From assembly GCA_021821225.1 (NCBI GenBank), contig JAKACR010000001.1, positions 8,996 to 72,995 on the forward strand: DNA of 64,000 nucleotides, in the 5' to 3' direction. The position numbers and the translations under genes are program-made. The DNA comes from Bacillota bacterium (GTDB lineage Bacteria; Bacillota; Bacilli; Alicyclobacillales; SLC66). Below, piece after piece: positions 28,724 through 37,501 of the stretch (position 1 is the stretch's first letter; each line of letters starts with the position of its first letter). The notes under the pieces were generated by a model. The model did not search any database and had not been told where the DNA came from. It was given only the letters and a program-made list of their open reading frames with translations.

Positions 28724-31678
28724 ATGTCACATGTGCGCAGGACGAACCCGAAGCGCCGCTTTGTTTCCCCGGGGACGCGCAGTGCCGACCGTGAGGATGG
28801 CCGCACGCTCGCCGCAAGCGGTCCGCACCGGCAGCCGGGGACGGCGGTAGGTGCGCGACTTTCGTTTGGGCGTCTAGAGAAGGAACGGACAACAGTGGCA
28901 GGCGCCCAGGCAGAAAAGTTCTATGTCATTTCGCAGACGCACTGGGACAGGGAGTGGTATCAGGACTTTCAAGTGTACAGGACGCGGCTCGTGTACCTGA
29001 TTGACGAATTGATCGCGGTGATGGAGCGCGACCCGGAGTACCGCTATTACATGATGGACGGCCAGACGATCGTGATCAACGATTACCTCGCGATCAGGCC
29101 GGAAAATAGAGACCGATTGTTGGCGTTGATCCAGTCCGGACGAATCGCCGTGGGCCCGTGGTATGTGATGCCGGACGAATTTCTGGTCAGCGGGGAGTCC
29201 CTGATCCGGAATTTGCTGACGGGCTTTCGACTGTCGCGATCATGGGGCGTGGAACCCCTAAAGTCCGGCTACATTCCAGATATTTTCGGTCACAACAGCC
29301 AATTCCCACAAATCTTGCGCGGGTTTGGCATCGACAACGCCGTACTCTTCCGCGGGTTTCACGGGGACGCCGATCCGTCGGAAATACGCTGGGAGGGCGC
29401 CGACGGAAGCGTTGTGATCGGCTTGAAGCTCGACGAGGACCGGGCGTACGGCGACTTCTATTTCTTCATGCGCTGGCCGTTTGTGGACCGGGATTTCGAC
29501 TATGACCCGAAGGAATGGGTCGAGCGTGCCAGGGACATGATCGCGTACAAGCAAGAACGCGCCGTGGCAGGGCTGTTGGTCGGTTGGGACGGGGTCGATC
29601 ACGCGGAGATCGAGCCGCGGCTGCCGGAGATGCTAAAGACTTTGAATGAAGCGGGTCTCGGCGTTGAATTTGTGCATGGGCATCTGGAGCATTATCTGCA
29701 GGCCCTGCGCGGCCGCCTGGAGGATCTGCGCGGCGGATCGGACGAGGGGCGCGCCTTGCGTCTCTTCAAGGGCGAGCAGCGGGCGCCGGGGTATCGCGGC
29801 GTGAATAACTGGGTTCCGCGCAACGTGTTGTCGTCGCGCATCCATTTGAAACAGATGAACGCACAGTGTGAAGCGTTGCTGGAACAATGGGCCGAACCCT
29901 GGGGGGTGTTCACCTCCTGGGAGGGCAGGCCCTATCCGAAGGGATTCTATCGCCAGGCGTGGGAGTACCTGATCCAGAATCACCCGCACGATTCGATTGG
30001 CGGCTGCTCGATCGATCAGGTGCATCGGGACATGGTGTACCGGTTTGACCAGAGCCGCCTGATCAGCGAGCAGATGCTAAAAGAGGCGCTGCACTATATC
30101 GCGAATCACGTGCAAGCCGATACTCTGCAAGGCGACCACACCCTGACGGTGTTCAATGCTTCGCAAACCGACATCGATCGGGTGATCGATGTGGCGTTGC
30201 GCCTGCCTCCCGAGTTTGCGCATGTCGTGACTCAGCCGGGCTCGGGGGGATCGCCGTTTCGGCTGTACGACGCGGATGGCCGGGAAGTGGACTATCAACT
30301 GCTGGAGGTGAAGCGCGGTGTCATGGAGCATCGGCGTCCGTACCGCGGCCTCCCGGAAGGACAGGTTCTGGACGTCTATCGCGTGGCTCTTTCCGGCAAG
30401 GTTGCTTCCTTTGGCTATACGACGCTTGGCGTCGCGAGGATCGTCTCGCAGGGGCCTGGACCGACCCAGTATGACGCTCCGCTCACCGCTCCGCTGCACC
30501 GGAATCCCCCCGGTTCGATGCAAGTGAGTGCGGACACATGGAGCAATGGGCGCGTGCGGATTCAGGTCCAGGGGAGCGGCGCCCTGACGATCGTCGATCT
30601 TGAGTCCGGGGCAACGTACGCGAATGTCTTGCTGTTCGAGGATGAGGCGGACATTGGCGATGGCTGGACGTCGGCGCCGACGGTGACCAATGAGGTGTAT
30701 TCTTCGGTTGGGGCGCAGGCACAGGTCTCCGTGGTCTACGGCGGTCCGCTGCAGACCTGCATTCGCATTCAGATGGTGATGCGTGTCCCGGACGGCGCTC
30801 TTGCGGACGAGACCAGGCGCAGCGACGGTCTCGTGAATCTGCCGGTCACGACGTTTGTGGAACTGACGAAAGGGGAGCGGGTCATCCGCTGCCGCACGAT
30901 TGTGCACAATACCGCGCGGAATCACCGCCTGCGCGTGCTGTTCCCGACCGGACTGGCCGCGGATCGGTACCATACGAGCACGCCGTTTGACCTCGTGGAG
31001 AGGCCGATCGAGCGTCCGGACCTGCGCAACCACCTGCAGTTGGACGACGGGGGCACGGCGCCGCACAACGGGATCGTCGCGGTGCAAGACGGCAGGGTCG
31101 GACTGGCGGTGTACAGCAATGGGTTGTACGAAGCGGTCGTACGCGACGACGGACTGCGCACGATGGCGCTGACGCTGTTTCGCAGCACGGGCAAGGAGGT
31201 GCTGAGCAGCGGAAGCGACGGCGGGCAGTTGCTCGGCGAGCGGGAGTTTGTCTATGGGCTGCGACCGTTTGCGGCGGACGGGGAGTGGCGGGACACGCTG
31301 TGGCGGGAGCGGCAGCAGTTCGCGGCGGGGCTGCGCAGCGTGACGCGCAAAGCGGGGAAGCCGCTGTATGAGACGCCGCATCGGGCAGACACGAATCTTC
31401 CAGTGTCCAACTCATTTCTGACGGTCAGCGGTGCGGGACTGGTTGTCAGTGCGGTGAAGGAAAGCGAAGACCGCACAGGTCACTGGGTGATTCGCCTGTT
31501 CAACGCGACCAGCCATTCCGTGCAGGGCACACTGACCTTCGACCGTCCGGTGAAGACGGCGCGACGGGTGAATCTCGATGAACAGCCGCTGGGAGACGTG
31601 CAATATGGCGGTTCGCAGGTCCACCTGGATGTGAAAGCGAAGCAGATCGTCACGGTTGACGTGACTGTGCAGCGCTGA
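28724..31678 (+). CDS. Alpha-mannosidase, glycoside hydrolase family 38 (copy 2)
   Basis: This GH38 enzyme shows VISQTHWDREWYQ (zinc-binding His/Asp), PDEFLVSGESLIRNLL, the nucleophile aspartate (GAT at 29279) in GYIPDIFGHNSQFPQIL, and NHPHDSIGGCSIDQVH with the late zinc histidine. C-terminal beta domains follow. It resembles bacterial mannosylglycerate hydrolase/alpha-mannosidase-type GH38 and copy 3 more than copy 1. ATG 28724 has GGGGAGGA upstream. GTG 28895, with its own GAGAAGGAAC site, would remove a basic, non-conserved 57-residue N-terminus and match copy 3 better, so the start is undecided. Likely cytoplasmic. It ends 1 nt before the terminator stem. Confidence 0.92.
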   Translation: MSHVRRTNPKRRFVSPGTRSADREDGRTLAASGPHRQPGTAVGARLSFGRLEKERTTVAGAQAEKFYVISQTHWDREWYQDFQVYRTRLVYLIDELIAVMERDPEYRYYMMDGQTIVINDYLAIRPENRDRLLALIQSGRIAVGPWYVMPDEFLVSGESLIRNLLTGFRLSRSWGVEPLKSGYIPDIFGHNSQFPQILRGFGIDNAVLFRGFHGDADPSEIRWEGADGSVVIGLKLDEDRAYGDFYFFMRWPFVDRDFDYDPKEWVERARDMIAYKQERAVAGLLVGWDGVDHAEIEPRLPEMLKTLNEAGLGVEFVHGHLEHYLQALRGRLEDLRGGSDEGRALRLFKGEQRAPGYRGVNNWVPRNVLSSRIHLKQMNAQCEALLEQWAEPWGVFTSWEGRPYPKGFYRQAWEYLIQNHPHDSIGGCSIDQVHRDMVYRFDQSRLISEQMLKEALHYIANHVQADTLQGDHTLTVFNASQTDIDRVIDVALRLPPEFAHVVTQPGSGGSPFRLYDADGREVDYQLLEVKRGVMEHRRPYRGLPEGQVLDVYRVALSGKVASFGYTTLGVARIVSQGPGPTQYDAPLTAPLHRNPPGSMQVSADTWSNGRVRIQVQGSGALTIVDLESGATYANVLLFEDEADIGDGWTSAPTVTNEVYSSVGAQAQVSVVYGGPLQTCIRIQMVMRVPDGALADETRRSDGLVNLPVTTFVELTKGERVIRCRTIVHNTARNHRLRVLFPTGLAADRYHTSTPFDLVERPIERPDLRNHLQLDDGGTAPHNGIVAVQDGRVGLAVYSNGLYEAVVRDDGLRTMALTLFRSTGKEVLSSGSDGGQLLGEREFVYGLRPFAADGEWRDTLWRERQQFAAGLRSVTRKAGKPLYETPHRADTNLPVSNSFLTVSGAGLVVSAVKESEDRTGHWVIRLFNATSHSVQGTLTFDRPVKTARRVNLDEQPLGDVQYGGSQVHLDVKAKQIVTVDVTVQR

Positions 31679-31713
31679 CGCAAAATCCCCTCCGACAGGA
31701 GGGGATTTTGCGT
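31678..31713 (+). terminator. Very strong rho-independent terminator
   Basis: A perfect 15-bp stem (31679-31693 with 31698-31712, plus an outer A-T pair), tetraloop GACA and the tail TTCTCTCT follow directly on the GH38 stop. It closes the 11.2-31.7 kb transcription unit and separates it from the second regulator. Confidence 0.92.
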
Positions 31714-31818
31714 TCTCTCTACACCATCGAGAGATGAACACTCAACTCATCTCCCGGACTACCGTCGTGCCTGCCGCGAAAACCATTCTGAAAGATCCGA
31801 AGAATCGGGAGAAACCTG

Positions 31819-31895
31819 TTGACACCACGGGAGACTGGCCGTACAATTAATTTAATCGAAAATATTAATGATATTAAATAGATATATTTCATGCA
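31819..31895 (+). promoter_or_regulatory. Sigma-A promoter of the second regulator with AT-rich imperfect operator
   Basis: TTGACA (31819-31824), a 17-nt spacer and TACAAT (31842-31847) form a near-consensus promoter. Downstream, an AT-rich stretch contains TTTAAT/ATTAAA and AATAT/ATATT arms as nested imperfect inverted repeats. The operator differs from the GTATGAT palindrome of the first regulator, so the paralogues may bind different sites. Confidence 0.7.
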
Positions 31896-31913
31896 CGGAG
31901 AGAAATGGTGGCG

Positions 31914-33188
31914 ATGCGCATGACGGAAGCGAGACCACTTCACCATCGAATTGCCGACGATCTCCGGCAAAAGATCAGGGACTCGGTCTTTAACGATCAA
32001 TTGCCCGTCGAGAATATTTTGGCTGTGGAATATCGGGTGAGTGTGCCCACCGTCAAGAAGGCGCTCGGCCTGCTCGTCGATGACGGCGTGATCGTGCGCA
32101 TTCGAGGCAAGGGCACATTCATCAACAAAGAGGGGATGCCTGCCCCTTCGAACATCGGGCAGGATCTCCGGACATCCAGCGGCGCCAATAAAGAAAGGCA
32201 GCCTGCCACGGCGCGGGTTGATGCAGAGGTCTCGCCTGGTTTTCGGGACAAACCGCCCATGGTCGGGGTGGTCTTTCCTGTAGCGCGGGCCGGGTTCGCC
32301 AGGCGGTTGTTGAGCGGCGTGCTGGAAGGGCTCTCGGAGAACGGAGTACACGGGGTGGTCGACTTTTCCGGCGGCAGGCGTGAACGGGAGAGTGAAATTG
32401 TCGCGAGCTTTCTTCGCGCCGGGGTGGATGGGCTGATCGTCTTTCCTGTGAATGGAGAGATCTACAATAAAGATCTTGTGTTGCTGTCGATTGAACGGTT
32501 TCCTCTTGTGTTTGTGGACCGGTGGTTTCCGGGCATCGACGTTTCGCGGGTGGTCGCCCAACATGCCGACGGGGTCAAGCAGGCCGTCCATGCTTTGCAT
32601 AGCGCCGGGCACCGGGACATGGCGCTGGTGTCGGTGACGGCACAGTTTCCCGCTTCGACTGAAAGCGTCGTCGAGCGAACCAAAGGATTTCTTGAAGGGC
32701 TGAAGGAGAACGGGATCAACCCGGGCGATGAGGCGTTGTGGATCCGCGAGGTCAACGAAGGCAGCGCAGCCCAGGACGCCCAGGAGTACCTGGCGAGCCA
32801 ACTGCGGCAACATCCGGAGGTGACAGCCCTCGTGGGCATTTCACCGACCGACGTTCCCATCGCCTTGAAAGCCGCCCGCCTTGCCGGTCGAAGCGTTCCG
32901 CAGGACCTGTCGGTCGCCGGATTCGATATCGGAGGCGAGTGCAGTGCCGTCGACGACCTGTTTGGCGAGGGGGCGGAGGAGTTCCCGGTGGCGTGGATCG
33001 ACCAGTCGGAGGTCGCGATCGGCAGGGAGGCGGCCGGAGTGGTGAGCCGGTTGATTGCCGGATCCGGCGAGACGGAGGTGATCGAGGTTCCAACGACGTT
33101 TCGTTGGGGACGCACCTGCAGCGTTGCGCCGGACTCTCGGGGGCGGGATGTCCCCATGGTGGTCGCGGTCGGAGAATGGAAGAAATGA
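31914..33188 (+). CDS. GntR-HTH / LacI-type sensor fusion regulator, copy 2
   Basis: This protein of about 424 residues has the same build as the regulator at 9.8 kb: a winged helix (PLHHRIADDLRQKIRDSVF, YRVSVPTVKKALGLL, IRGKGTFI), a linker, then the sugar-sensor domain (VGVVFPVARAGFARRLLSGVL, VFVDRWFPGIDVSRVVAQHADG). The sensor halves are far more alike than the DNA-binding halves and linkers. This suggests the same ligand but different operators. ATG 31914 is preferred to 31905 because GGAGAGA is properly spaced. It heads the second, rearranged locus. Confidence 0.9.
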   Translation: MRMTEARPLHHRIADDLRQKIRDSVFNDQLPVENILAVEYRVSVPTVKKALGLLVDDGVIVRIRGKGTFINKEGMPAPSNIGQDLRTSSGANKERQPATARVDAEVSPGFRDKPPMVGVVFPVARAGFARRLLSGVLEGLSENGVHGVVDFSGGRRERESEIVASFLRAGVDGLIVFPVNGEIYNKDLVLLSIERFPLVFVDRWFPGIDVSRVVAQHADGVKQAVHALHSAGHRDMALVSVTAQFPASTESVVERTKGFLEGLKENGINPGDEALWIREVNEGSAAQDAQEYLASQLRQHPEVTALVGISPTDVPIALKAARLAGRSVPQDLSVAGFDIGGECSAVDDLFGEGAEEFPVAWIDQSEVAIGREAAGVVSRLIAGSGETEVIEVPTTFRWGRTCSVAPDSRGRDVPMVVAVGEWKK

Positions 33189-33330
33189 TGGGTGTGGGCG
33201 TGTTGTGTCGCAGGATAGTCGCTCATGCGGGGATTCGGTTTTGCCTCAAAAGAAAGCGGATTCAGGTGGGGATCGCCGAATTGCACCGCGGCAGGATGCG
33301 GCCCGTTTCGTCAGCGCGCCGCGGATCAAT

Positions 33331-33457
33331 AAGGAGGTGATAGGCCGGCGCAAGCGGGAGGCATCCCGGACAGGAAAGCCCTGTTGACGGGAGTGGCTAA
33401 GCAGCGGAGACTCCCCACACGCATGCAGCTGCAGCAAACACAAAGGAGGGTCAAGTC
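33331..33457 (+). promoter_or_regulatory. Structured leader of binding-protein copy 2 (duplicated at 42.6 kb)
   Basis: The leader starts with the SD-like AAGGAGGTGAT (33331-33341), which has no start codon at proper distance. Short hairpins follow: GGGAGGCATCCC, ACAGG-AAAGC-CCTGT, and GGGAGT...ACTCCC. It ends in the true ribosome site AAAGGAGGG. Bases 33336-33493 recur at 42605-42762 with about five differences and no indel. One change in the ACAGG stem leaves a G-U pair. It could be a regulatory RNA or simply recently copied DNA. Confidence 0.5.
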
Positions 33458-35326
33458 ATGTGGATCTCAGACAAGAGAATGATGCGAGGCATGATCGCCG
33501 GAGGCGCTCTGCTCACGGCGCTGGCCGGGATCGGCGTGCCGGCCAGCGCGGCGGCGGCGGCGCCGCCGTTCAACCTCTACAGCAGCTGGAATACCAGTTG
33601 GACGAACAACGCTTTTGCTCCGAACTACGCCATGGCCAGCCTGCCGATGTACGCCGTCCTGCCCTTGGCTGTGCAGATCCAGCCGAGCGGCCAGTACGTG
33701 CCGCAGCTCGCCAAGTCGTGGAAGATTGTCGGGAGTCAGTTGCAGATCATGCTGCAGCCGGGCGCGAAGTGGCAAAATGGCGCGCCGGTCACCAGCCAGG
33801 ACGTCGTGAACAGTTATCTGTTGGGCGCGACCGTGGGCTGGCCCTGGCCCGGTGTGGCGACCGGCATCACGGCGCCGAGCAAGCAGGAAGTCGTCTTTCA
33901 GTTGCGCAAATACGTGCCGGGCACGACCACCCCCATGCCGGCACAGAATGTCCTGTTCAGCATTCTGCAGAACCACTTCGTCGTGTCGCCTTCCTCGGTC
34001 TACGGGAAGTTCGCCACGGCGGAATTGAAGAGTGAAGTGGAGACCTACGCCCGGACGCTCCCGACCAAAGCGGGCGCCACGCCAAGCAAGGCGAACACTG
34101 CGGCGCACAACTTCATGATCCAGTCGGGGCAGGCGCTGTTGGCGTTTAACCCCCCCACGATTGTCGGAGACGGGCCGTTTCGGTTTCAGGCGATGAGTTC
34201 GGAGCAGATGAATCTCGTGCGGTGGCCGGGATACTTTGGCGCCAGCAAGATTCACGTGCCGCAGATCATCGCGTGGAACGACGGCAGTAACAACGCGGCC
34301 ACAGTCCAAATGTTCGCGGGGAAAATGGATTACGGGTGGCCGGGGTTGAACGGGGGTATCGTCAACCGGTGGAAGGCAATGCCCAACCATTACTACACCA
34401 CGGTTCCCACCACGGCGGGCGAGGCCTTCTACTTCAACAACCGATCCTACCCACTGAGCCTTGTGAAGGTGCGGCAGGCCCTGGCGTATCTGATCAACCG
34501 CCGCTCGCTCACCTTCGCGAACAACGGCTTCATGAAAGACATCGTGAACACCTATCCGACGGGGCTTCCGCACGGGCTGCGCACGCTCTACCTCGGATCG
34601 ACGCCCGCGCAGATGAAGAAGCTGGGCTTCAACGACTATGCGCCGAACGCCGTCAAGGCGAAACAGATTCTGCTCTCCCTGCACTTTACGAATCGCAGCG
34701 GGACGTGGTACACGCCGCAGGGCAAACCGTTCACCATTTCGGTCATCAGCCCGGCGGGCTGGACGGGTCCTCAGCTCTCCACGAGTAACCTGGCGTCGCA
34801 ATTGACCATGTTTGGCATCAAGACGACTGCCTCTTCGGTCGAGCAGCCGGGCTACTGGTCACAGGTGCTGCAGGGCAACTTCCAGATGGCGTGGAACTGG
34901 ACCGGCTTCTTCAACGTCTTCCCGATTCCCTCCCTGGAATCCACCCTGCTCGCACAAAACTACGGCCCCCCCAACGCCGCTCCCTCGGCTCCGGGAACGA
35001 TTGCGACCGTGGGGCTGGGATTTGGTCCGACGGTGAACATTCCGGGCATCGGGTACACCAACCTGGCGGAGTCGCTCATGACTGCCGGGTACGTGTCCGA
35101 TCCCGCCAAGGTGCGCCAGCTGGTGTTGGACTACGCCAGGCTGGTGAATGAGGATGTACCGTTCCTGGCCTATGACACCAAGGCGTCCGAAACCTACTGG
35201 AGCTCCGCGACCTACACGGACTGGCCGCCGCTCGGCAACAAGACGCTGTGGGATGCGGCGGGTTCCAATCCGCCGGGGGCGCTGCTCCTGATGATGATGC
35301 AGGGCTACATCCACCCGGTCGGCTGA
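33458..35326 (+). CDS. Extracellular solute-binding protein, family 5 (copy 2, orphan)
   Basis: This 622-residue paralogue of the binding protein at 14.1 kb has the same signal layout (MWISDKRMMRGMIAGG ... ASAAAA) and no lipobox cysteine. It keeps the same fold motifs: YVPQLAKSWKIVG, QPGAKWQNGAPVTSQDVVNSY and AWNWTGFFNVFPIP. ATG 33458 follows AAAGGAGGG. The roughly 70-nt downstream sequence also resembles that after copy 1, but the permease that follows there is missing here; a sulfatase fragment stands in its place. It therefore has no partner transporter nearby and probably uses the copy 1 permeases, possibly with another oligosaccharide. Intact by length and frame. Confidence 0.9.
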   Translation: MWISDKRMMRGMIAGGALLTALAGIGVPASAAAAAPPFNLYSSWNTSWTNNAFAPNYAMASLPMYAVLPLAVQIQPSGQYVPQLAKSWKIVGSQLQIMLQPGAKWQNGAPVTSQDVVNSYLLGATVGWPWPGVATGITAPSKQEVVFQLRKYVPGTTTPMPAQNVLFSILQNHFVVSPSSVYGKFATAELKSEVETYARTLPTKAGATPSKANTAAHNFMIQSGQALLAFNPPTIVGDGPFRFQAMSSEQMNLVRWPGYFGASKIHVPQIIAWNDGSNNAATVQMFAGKMDYGWPGLNGGIVNRWKAMPNHYYTTVPTTAGEAFYFNNRSYPLSLVKVRQALAYLINRRSLTFANNGFMKDIVNTYPTGLPHGLRTLYLGSTPAQMKKLGFNDYAPNAVKAKQILLSLHFTNRSGTWYTPQGKPFTISVISPAGWTGPQLSTSNLASQLTMFGIKTTASSVEQPGYWSQVLQGNFQMAWNWTGFFNVFPIPSLESTLLAQNYGPPNAAPSAPGTIATVGLGFGPTVNIPGIGYTNLAESLMTAGYVSDPAKVRQLVLDYARLVNEDVPFLAYDTKASETYWSSATYTDWPPLGNKTLWDAAGSNPPGALLLMMMQGYIHPVG

Positions 35327-35408
35327 TCAAGCTCGCTGACCGGGCGGGCGATCCGGGACGGGGGCAGGCCCATAAGAAACGCGGGAAGGACCGCTCCCTG
35401 ATATCCCG

Positions 35409-35945
35409 TTGAGACATGTGGAGTGGGCGCCGATCCAGGAGAAAGATGCGAGTTTTCGCGTGCCGCTGCTCACGAGCCGACCGGGCACGGTCCCTGCCGG
35501 CCGCGACTGCCGGGCGATGGTGGAAAGCGTGGACCTGTTTCCGACCATTCCGGAAGCGCTCGACATTCCGGAAGCGCCGAGGACTGCGGGGAGAAGCGGC
35601 AGAAGTTTCTGGGACTTGGCGGCAAGCGACGAAGAACGGCCGCACGGCGACTGGGTGTATGGATCCGTCTCCAATGGAAAGGGGCGCATCTATCGCGACG
35701 CGAATTGGAAGCTGTGGTACGAGACTGAGAGGAGCGGAACGATCGCGGAACTGTACAATCTGGCGGACGATCCGCATGAGTTGCAGAACGTGTTCAATGA
35801 TGAATCCTGCCGTGCAATCCGGGATGGACTCCTGCGCAAGCTGCTGGAATTCTCGATGACCTCGTTGCAGGAGACGGCGTCGGTCCTCTACCCGGACGGC
35901 AAGCAGGAACCGGGCTTCAACTCCCAATTTCGAACGCGAACGTGA
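35409..35945 (+). pseudogene. C-terminal fragment of a type I sulfatase
   Basis: The open frame of about 178 codons matches only the C-terminal third of sulfatases: FRVPLLTSRPGTVPAGR, VDLFPTIPEALDIP, WKLWYETERSGT, ELYNLADDPHELQN. The catalytic CxPxR region and most metal ligands are absent. It begins where, after binding-protein copy 1, the permease gene would begin. No convincing ribosome site precedes it. I read it as a remnant left by recombination, not a functional enzyme. Confidence 0.82.
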
Positions 35946-35948
35946 AGG

Positions 35949-36009
35949 CAAAGGAGGGCCCCTGAACCTCATTTTCAAAAGAGGTAATTAATAGATCGGT
36001 TAACGTTAA
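35949..36009 (+). promoter_or_regulatory. SD-like element and TTAACGTTAA palindrome before a sulfatase gene
   Basis: AAAGGAGGG (35949-35957) stands about 80 nt upstream of the sulfatase start without its own start codon. A perfect 10-bp palindrome TTAACGTTAA (36000-36009), with a central CG as in many LacI-family operators, lies 25 nt before the start. No clear -35/-10 pair was found. Confidence 0.4.
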
Positions 36010-36034
36010 TCTTAGAACTTGAGAGGTGTACATC

Positions 36035-37483
36035 GTGAAACATAAACCAAACGTGTTGCTGATCATGTGCGATCAACTTCGGGCCGATGTTTTGGGCTGT
36101 TATGGGAATCCTCTGGTGAAGACTCCCCATATTGATCGGCTTGCGGAACAAGGTGTTTGTTTTGACCGTGCATACAGTGAAACTCCCGTCTGTATGCCTG
36201 CGCGGCACGGTCTGTTATCAGGGCTCCACCCGTTTCAACTTGGGTTAGTAGAGAACGGTCCTCTGAGCACCGAAATCACTCATCCTCTGCCGGAAATGAT
36301 CCGAAGGCAAGGGTATGCGACGCTTGCCATTGGAAAAATGCATTTCTGTCCACCGAGAAGACACTATGGGTTTGACCGAATGATGCTGTCCGAAGAGATG
36401 TCAGGCCACATTCAGGACGATGATTTCCTTCAATTTTTGCAGGCTCGTGGGTTTGGACACGTGAGCCAGCCGCACGGGATGAGGAGTGATCATTATTATG
36501 TACCGCAGATATCTCCGCTTCCCGAAGAATTTCATACAACCGCTTGGACTGGTGCGCAAACCTGTGAGGCAATCCGCAAAAATCGCAATCGTCCATTTTT
36601 TATCTTCACCTCTTTTATAAAACCACACCCTCCTTTTGATCCGTGCGAGCCATACAATACGCTGTATCCGCCAGAACAAATTCCGTTGCCCATTCGCGCG
36701 GAGAGCGAACGGGCAACGGACGATTATCTGATTGACGTGCAGAACGACTACAAGGTTAACGGAATCGATCGTGTGACATCCGTTCAAGAAGCGCGCATTC
36801 GTGCAGCCTATTATGGCTCTGTCACACAGATTGATGTGCAGATTGGCAATATTTTACGAACATTAGAGAAATGCGATCTGGTGGAGGACACCCTTATCCT
36901 ATTTACTTCCGATCATGGTGAAATGCTGGGCGATCACTATGCTTACGGAAAACGAACGTTTTACGAGGCGTCGGCGCGTATCCCGCTGATCGTCAGTCAG
37001 CCGGGAATCCTTCCAATGGGCAAGCGGCGTGAGCAACTCGCGATTCTGGAGGATATCTATGCCACCTTGCTGATCGCCAGCGGCAGCGAGGTTCCACCCG
37101 CTTCCTGCGGGGTTGACCTGCGACAGGCCATATCGAATTCAAGCACCCCTTTGCGTGATGAAATTTTTGGAGAAATTGGCCGCGGTCCAGCGGCAAAAAT
37201 GATGTTGCGATGGGGAGATTTCAAGTATGTATATCATGTGAACGGCGGAGCGGAAACGCTTTTTCACCTCGGCGACGATCCTGATGAACTCCAGAATATC
37301 GCGACTGATCATCAGGATCTGTGCGCATATGCCAAGCGGCGGATGGAACGGCACTATAACGATTATTCGTTCACCGAGGTGCTTGAAGGCGCCGAACTGC
37401 TGCGTTTACCAAAGCAAAATCATACACCGCGCGGGTATCTTAATCAGTATCCCAAGTGGCCGCTCACTGTGGTGAAAGACTGA
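36035..37483 (+). CDS. Type I sulfatase (S1 family), low-G+C copy
   Basis: This 482-residue sulfatase has PNVLLIMCDQLRADVLGCYG (metal-binding Asp pair), the formylglycine motif CMPAR with Cys53, the LFTSDHGEMLGDH metal site and a C-terminal WGDFKYVYHVNG. It hydrolyses a sulfate ester after Cys53 is converted to formylglycine. No signal peptide is present, so it likely acts on imported material. GTG 36035 follows GAGAGGTG. The gene is visibly richer in A+T than its neighbours, in places about half G+C or lower, suggesting separate acquisition. The exact substrate cannot be deduced; family resemblance is to the choline-sulfatase/arylsulfatase group. Confidence 0.92.
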   Translation: MKHKPNVLLIMCDQLRADVLGCYGNPLVKTPHIDRLAEQGVCFDRAYSETPVCMPARHGLLSGLHPFQLGLVENGPLSTEITHPLPEMIRRQGYATLAIGKMHFCPPRRHYGFDRMMLSEEMSGHIQDDDFLQFLQARGFGHVSQPHGMRSDHYYVPQISPLPEEFHTTAWTGAQTCEAIRKNRNRPFFIFTSFIKPHPPFDPCEPYNTLYPPEQIPLPIRAESERATDDYLIDVQNDYKVNGIDRVTSVQEARIRAAYYGSVTQIDVQIGNILRTLEKCDLVEDTLILFTSDHGEMLGDHYAYGKRTFYEASARIPLIVSQPGILPMGKRREQLAILEDIYATLLIASGSEVPPASCGVDLRQAISNSSTPLRDEIFGEIGRGPAAKMMLRWGDFKYVYHVNGGAETLFHLGDDPDELQNIATDHQDLCAYAKRRMERHYNDYSFTEVLEGAELLRLPKQNHTPRGYLNQYPKWPLTVVKD

Positions 37484-37501
37484 ACGGGAGGGTAGCGCGT
37501 C

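Noticed and set aside
33339..33386. Short leader peptide VIGRRKREASRTGKPC in the copy 2 leader
   Set aside because: Its GTG lies inside the SD-like element with no spacing, and the duplicate at 42.6 kb lacks any SD, so translation is unlikely.
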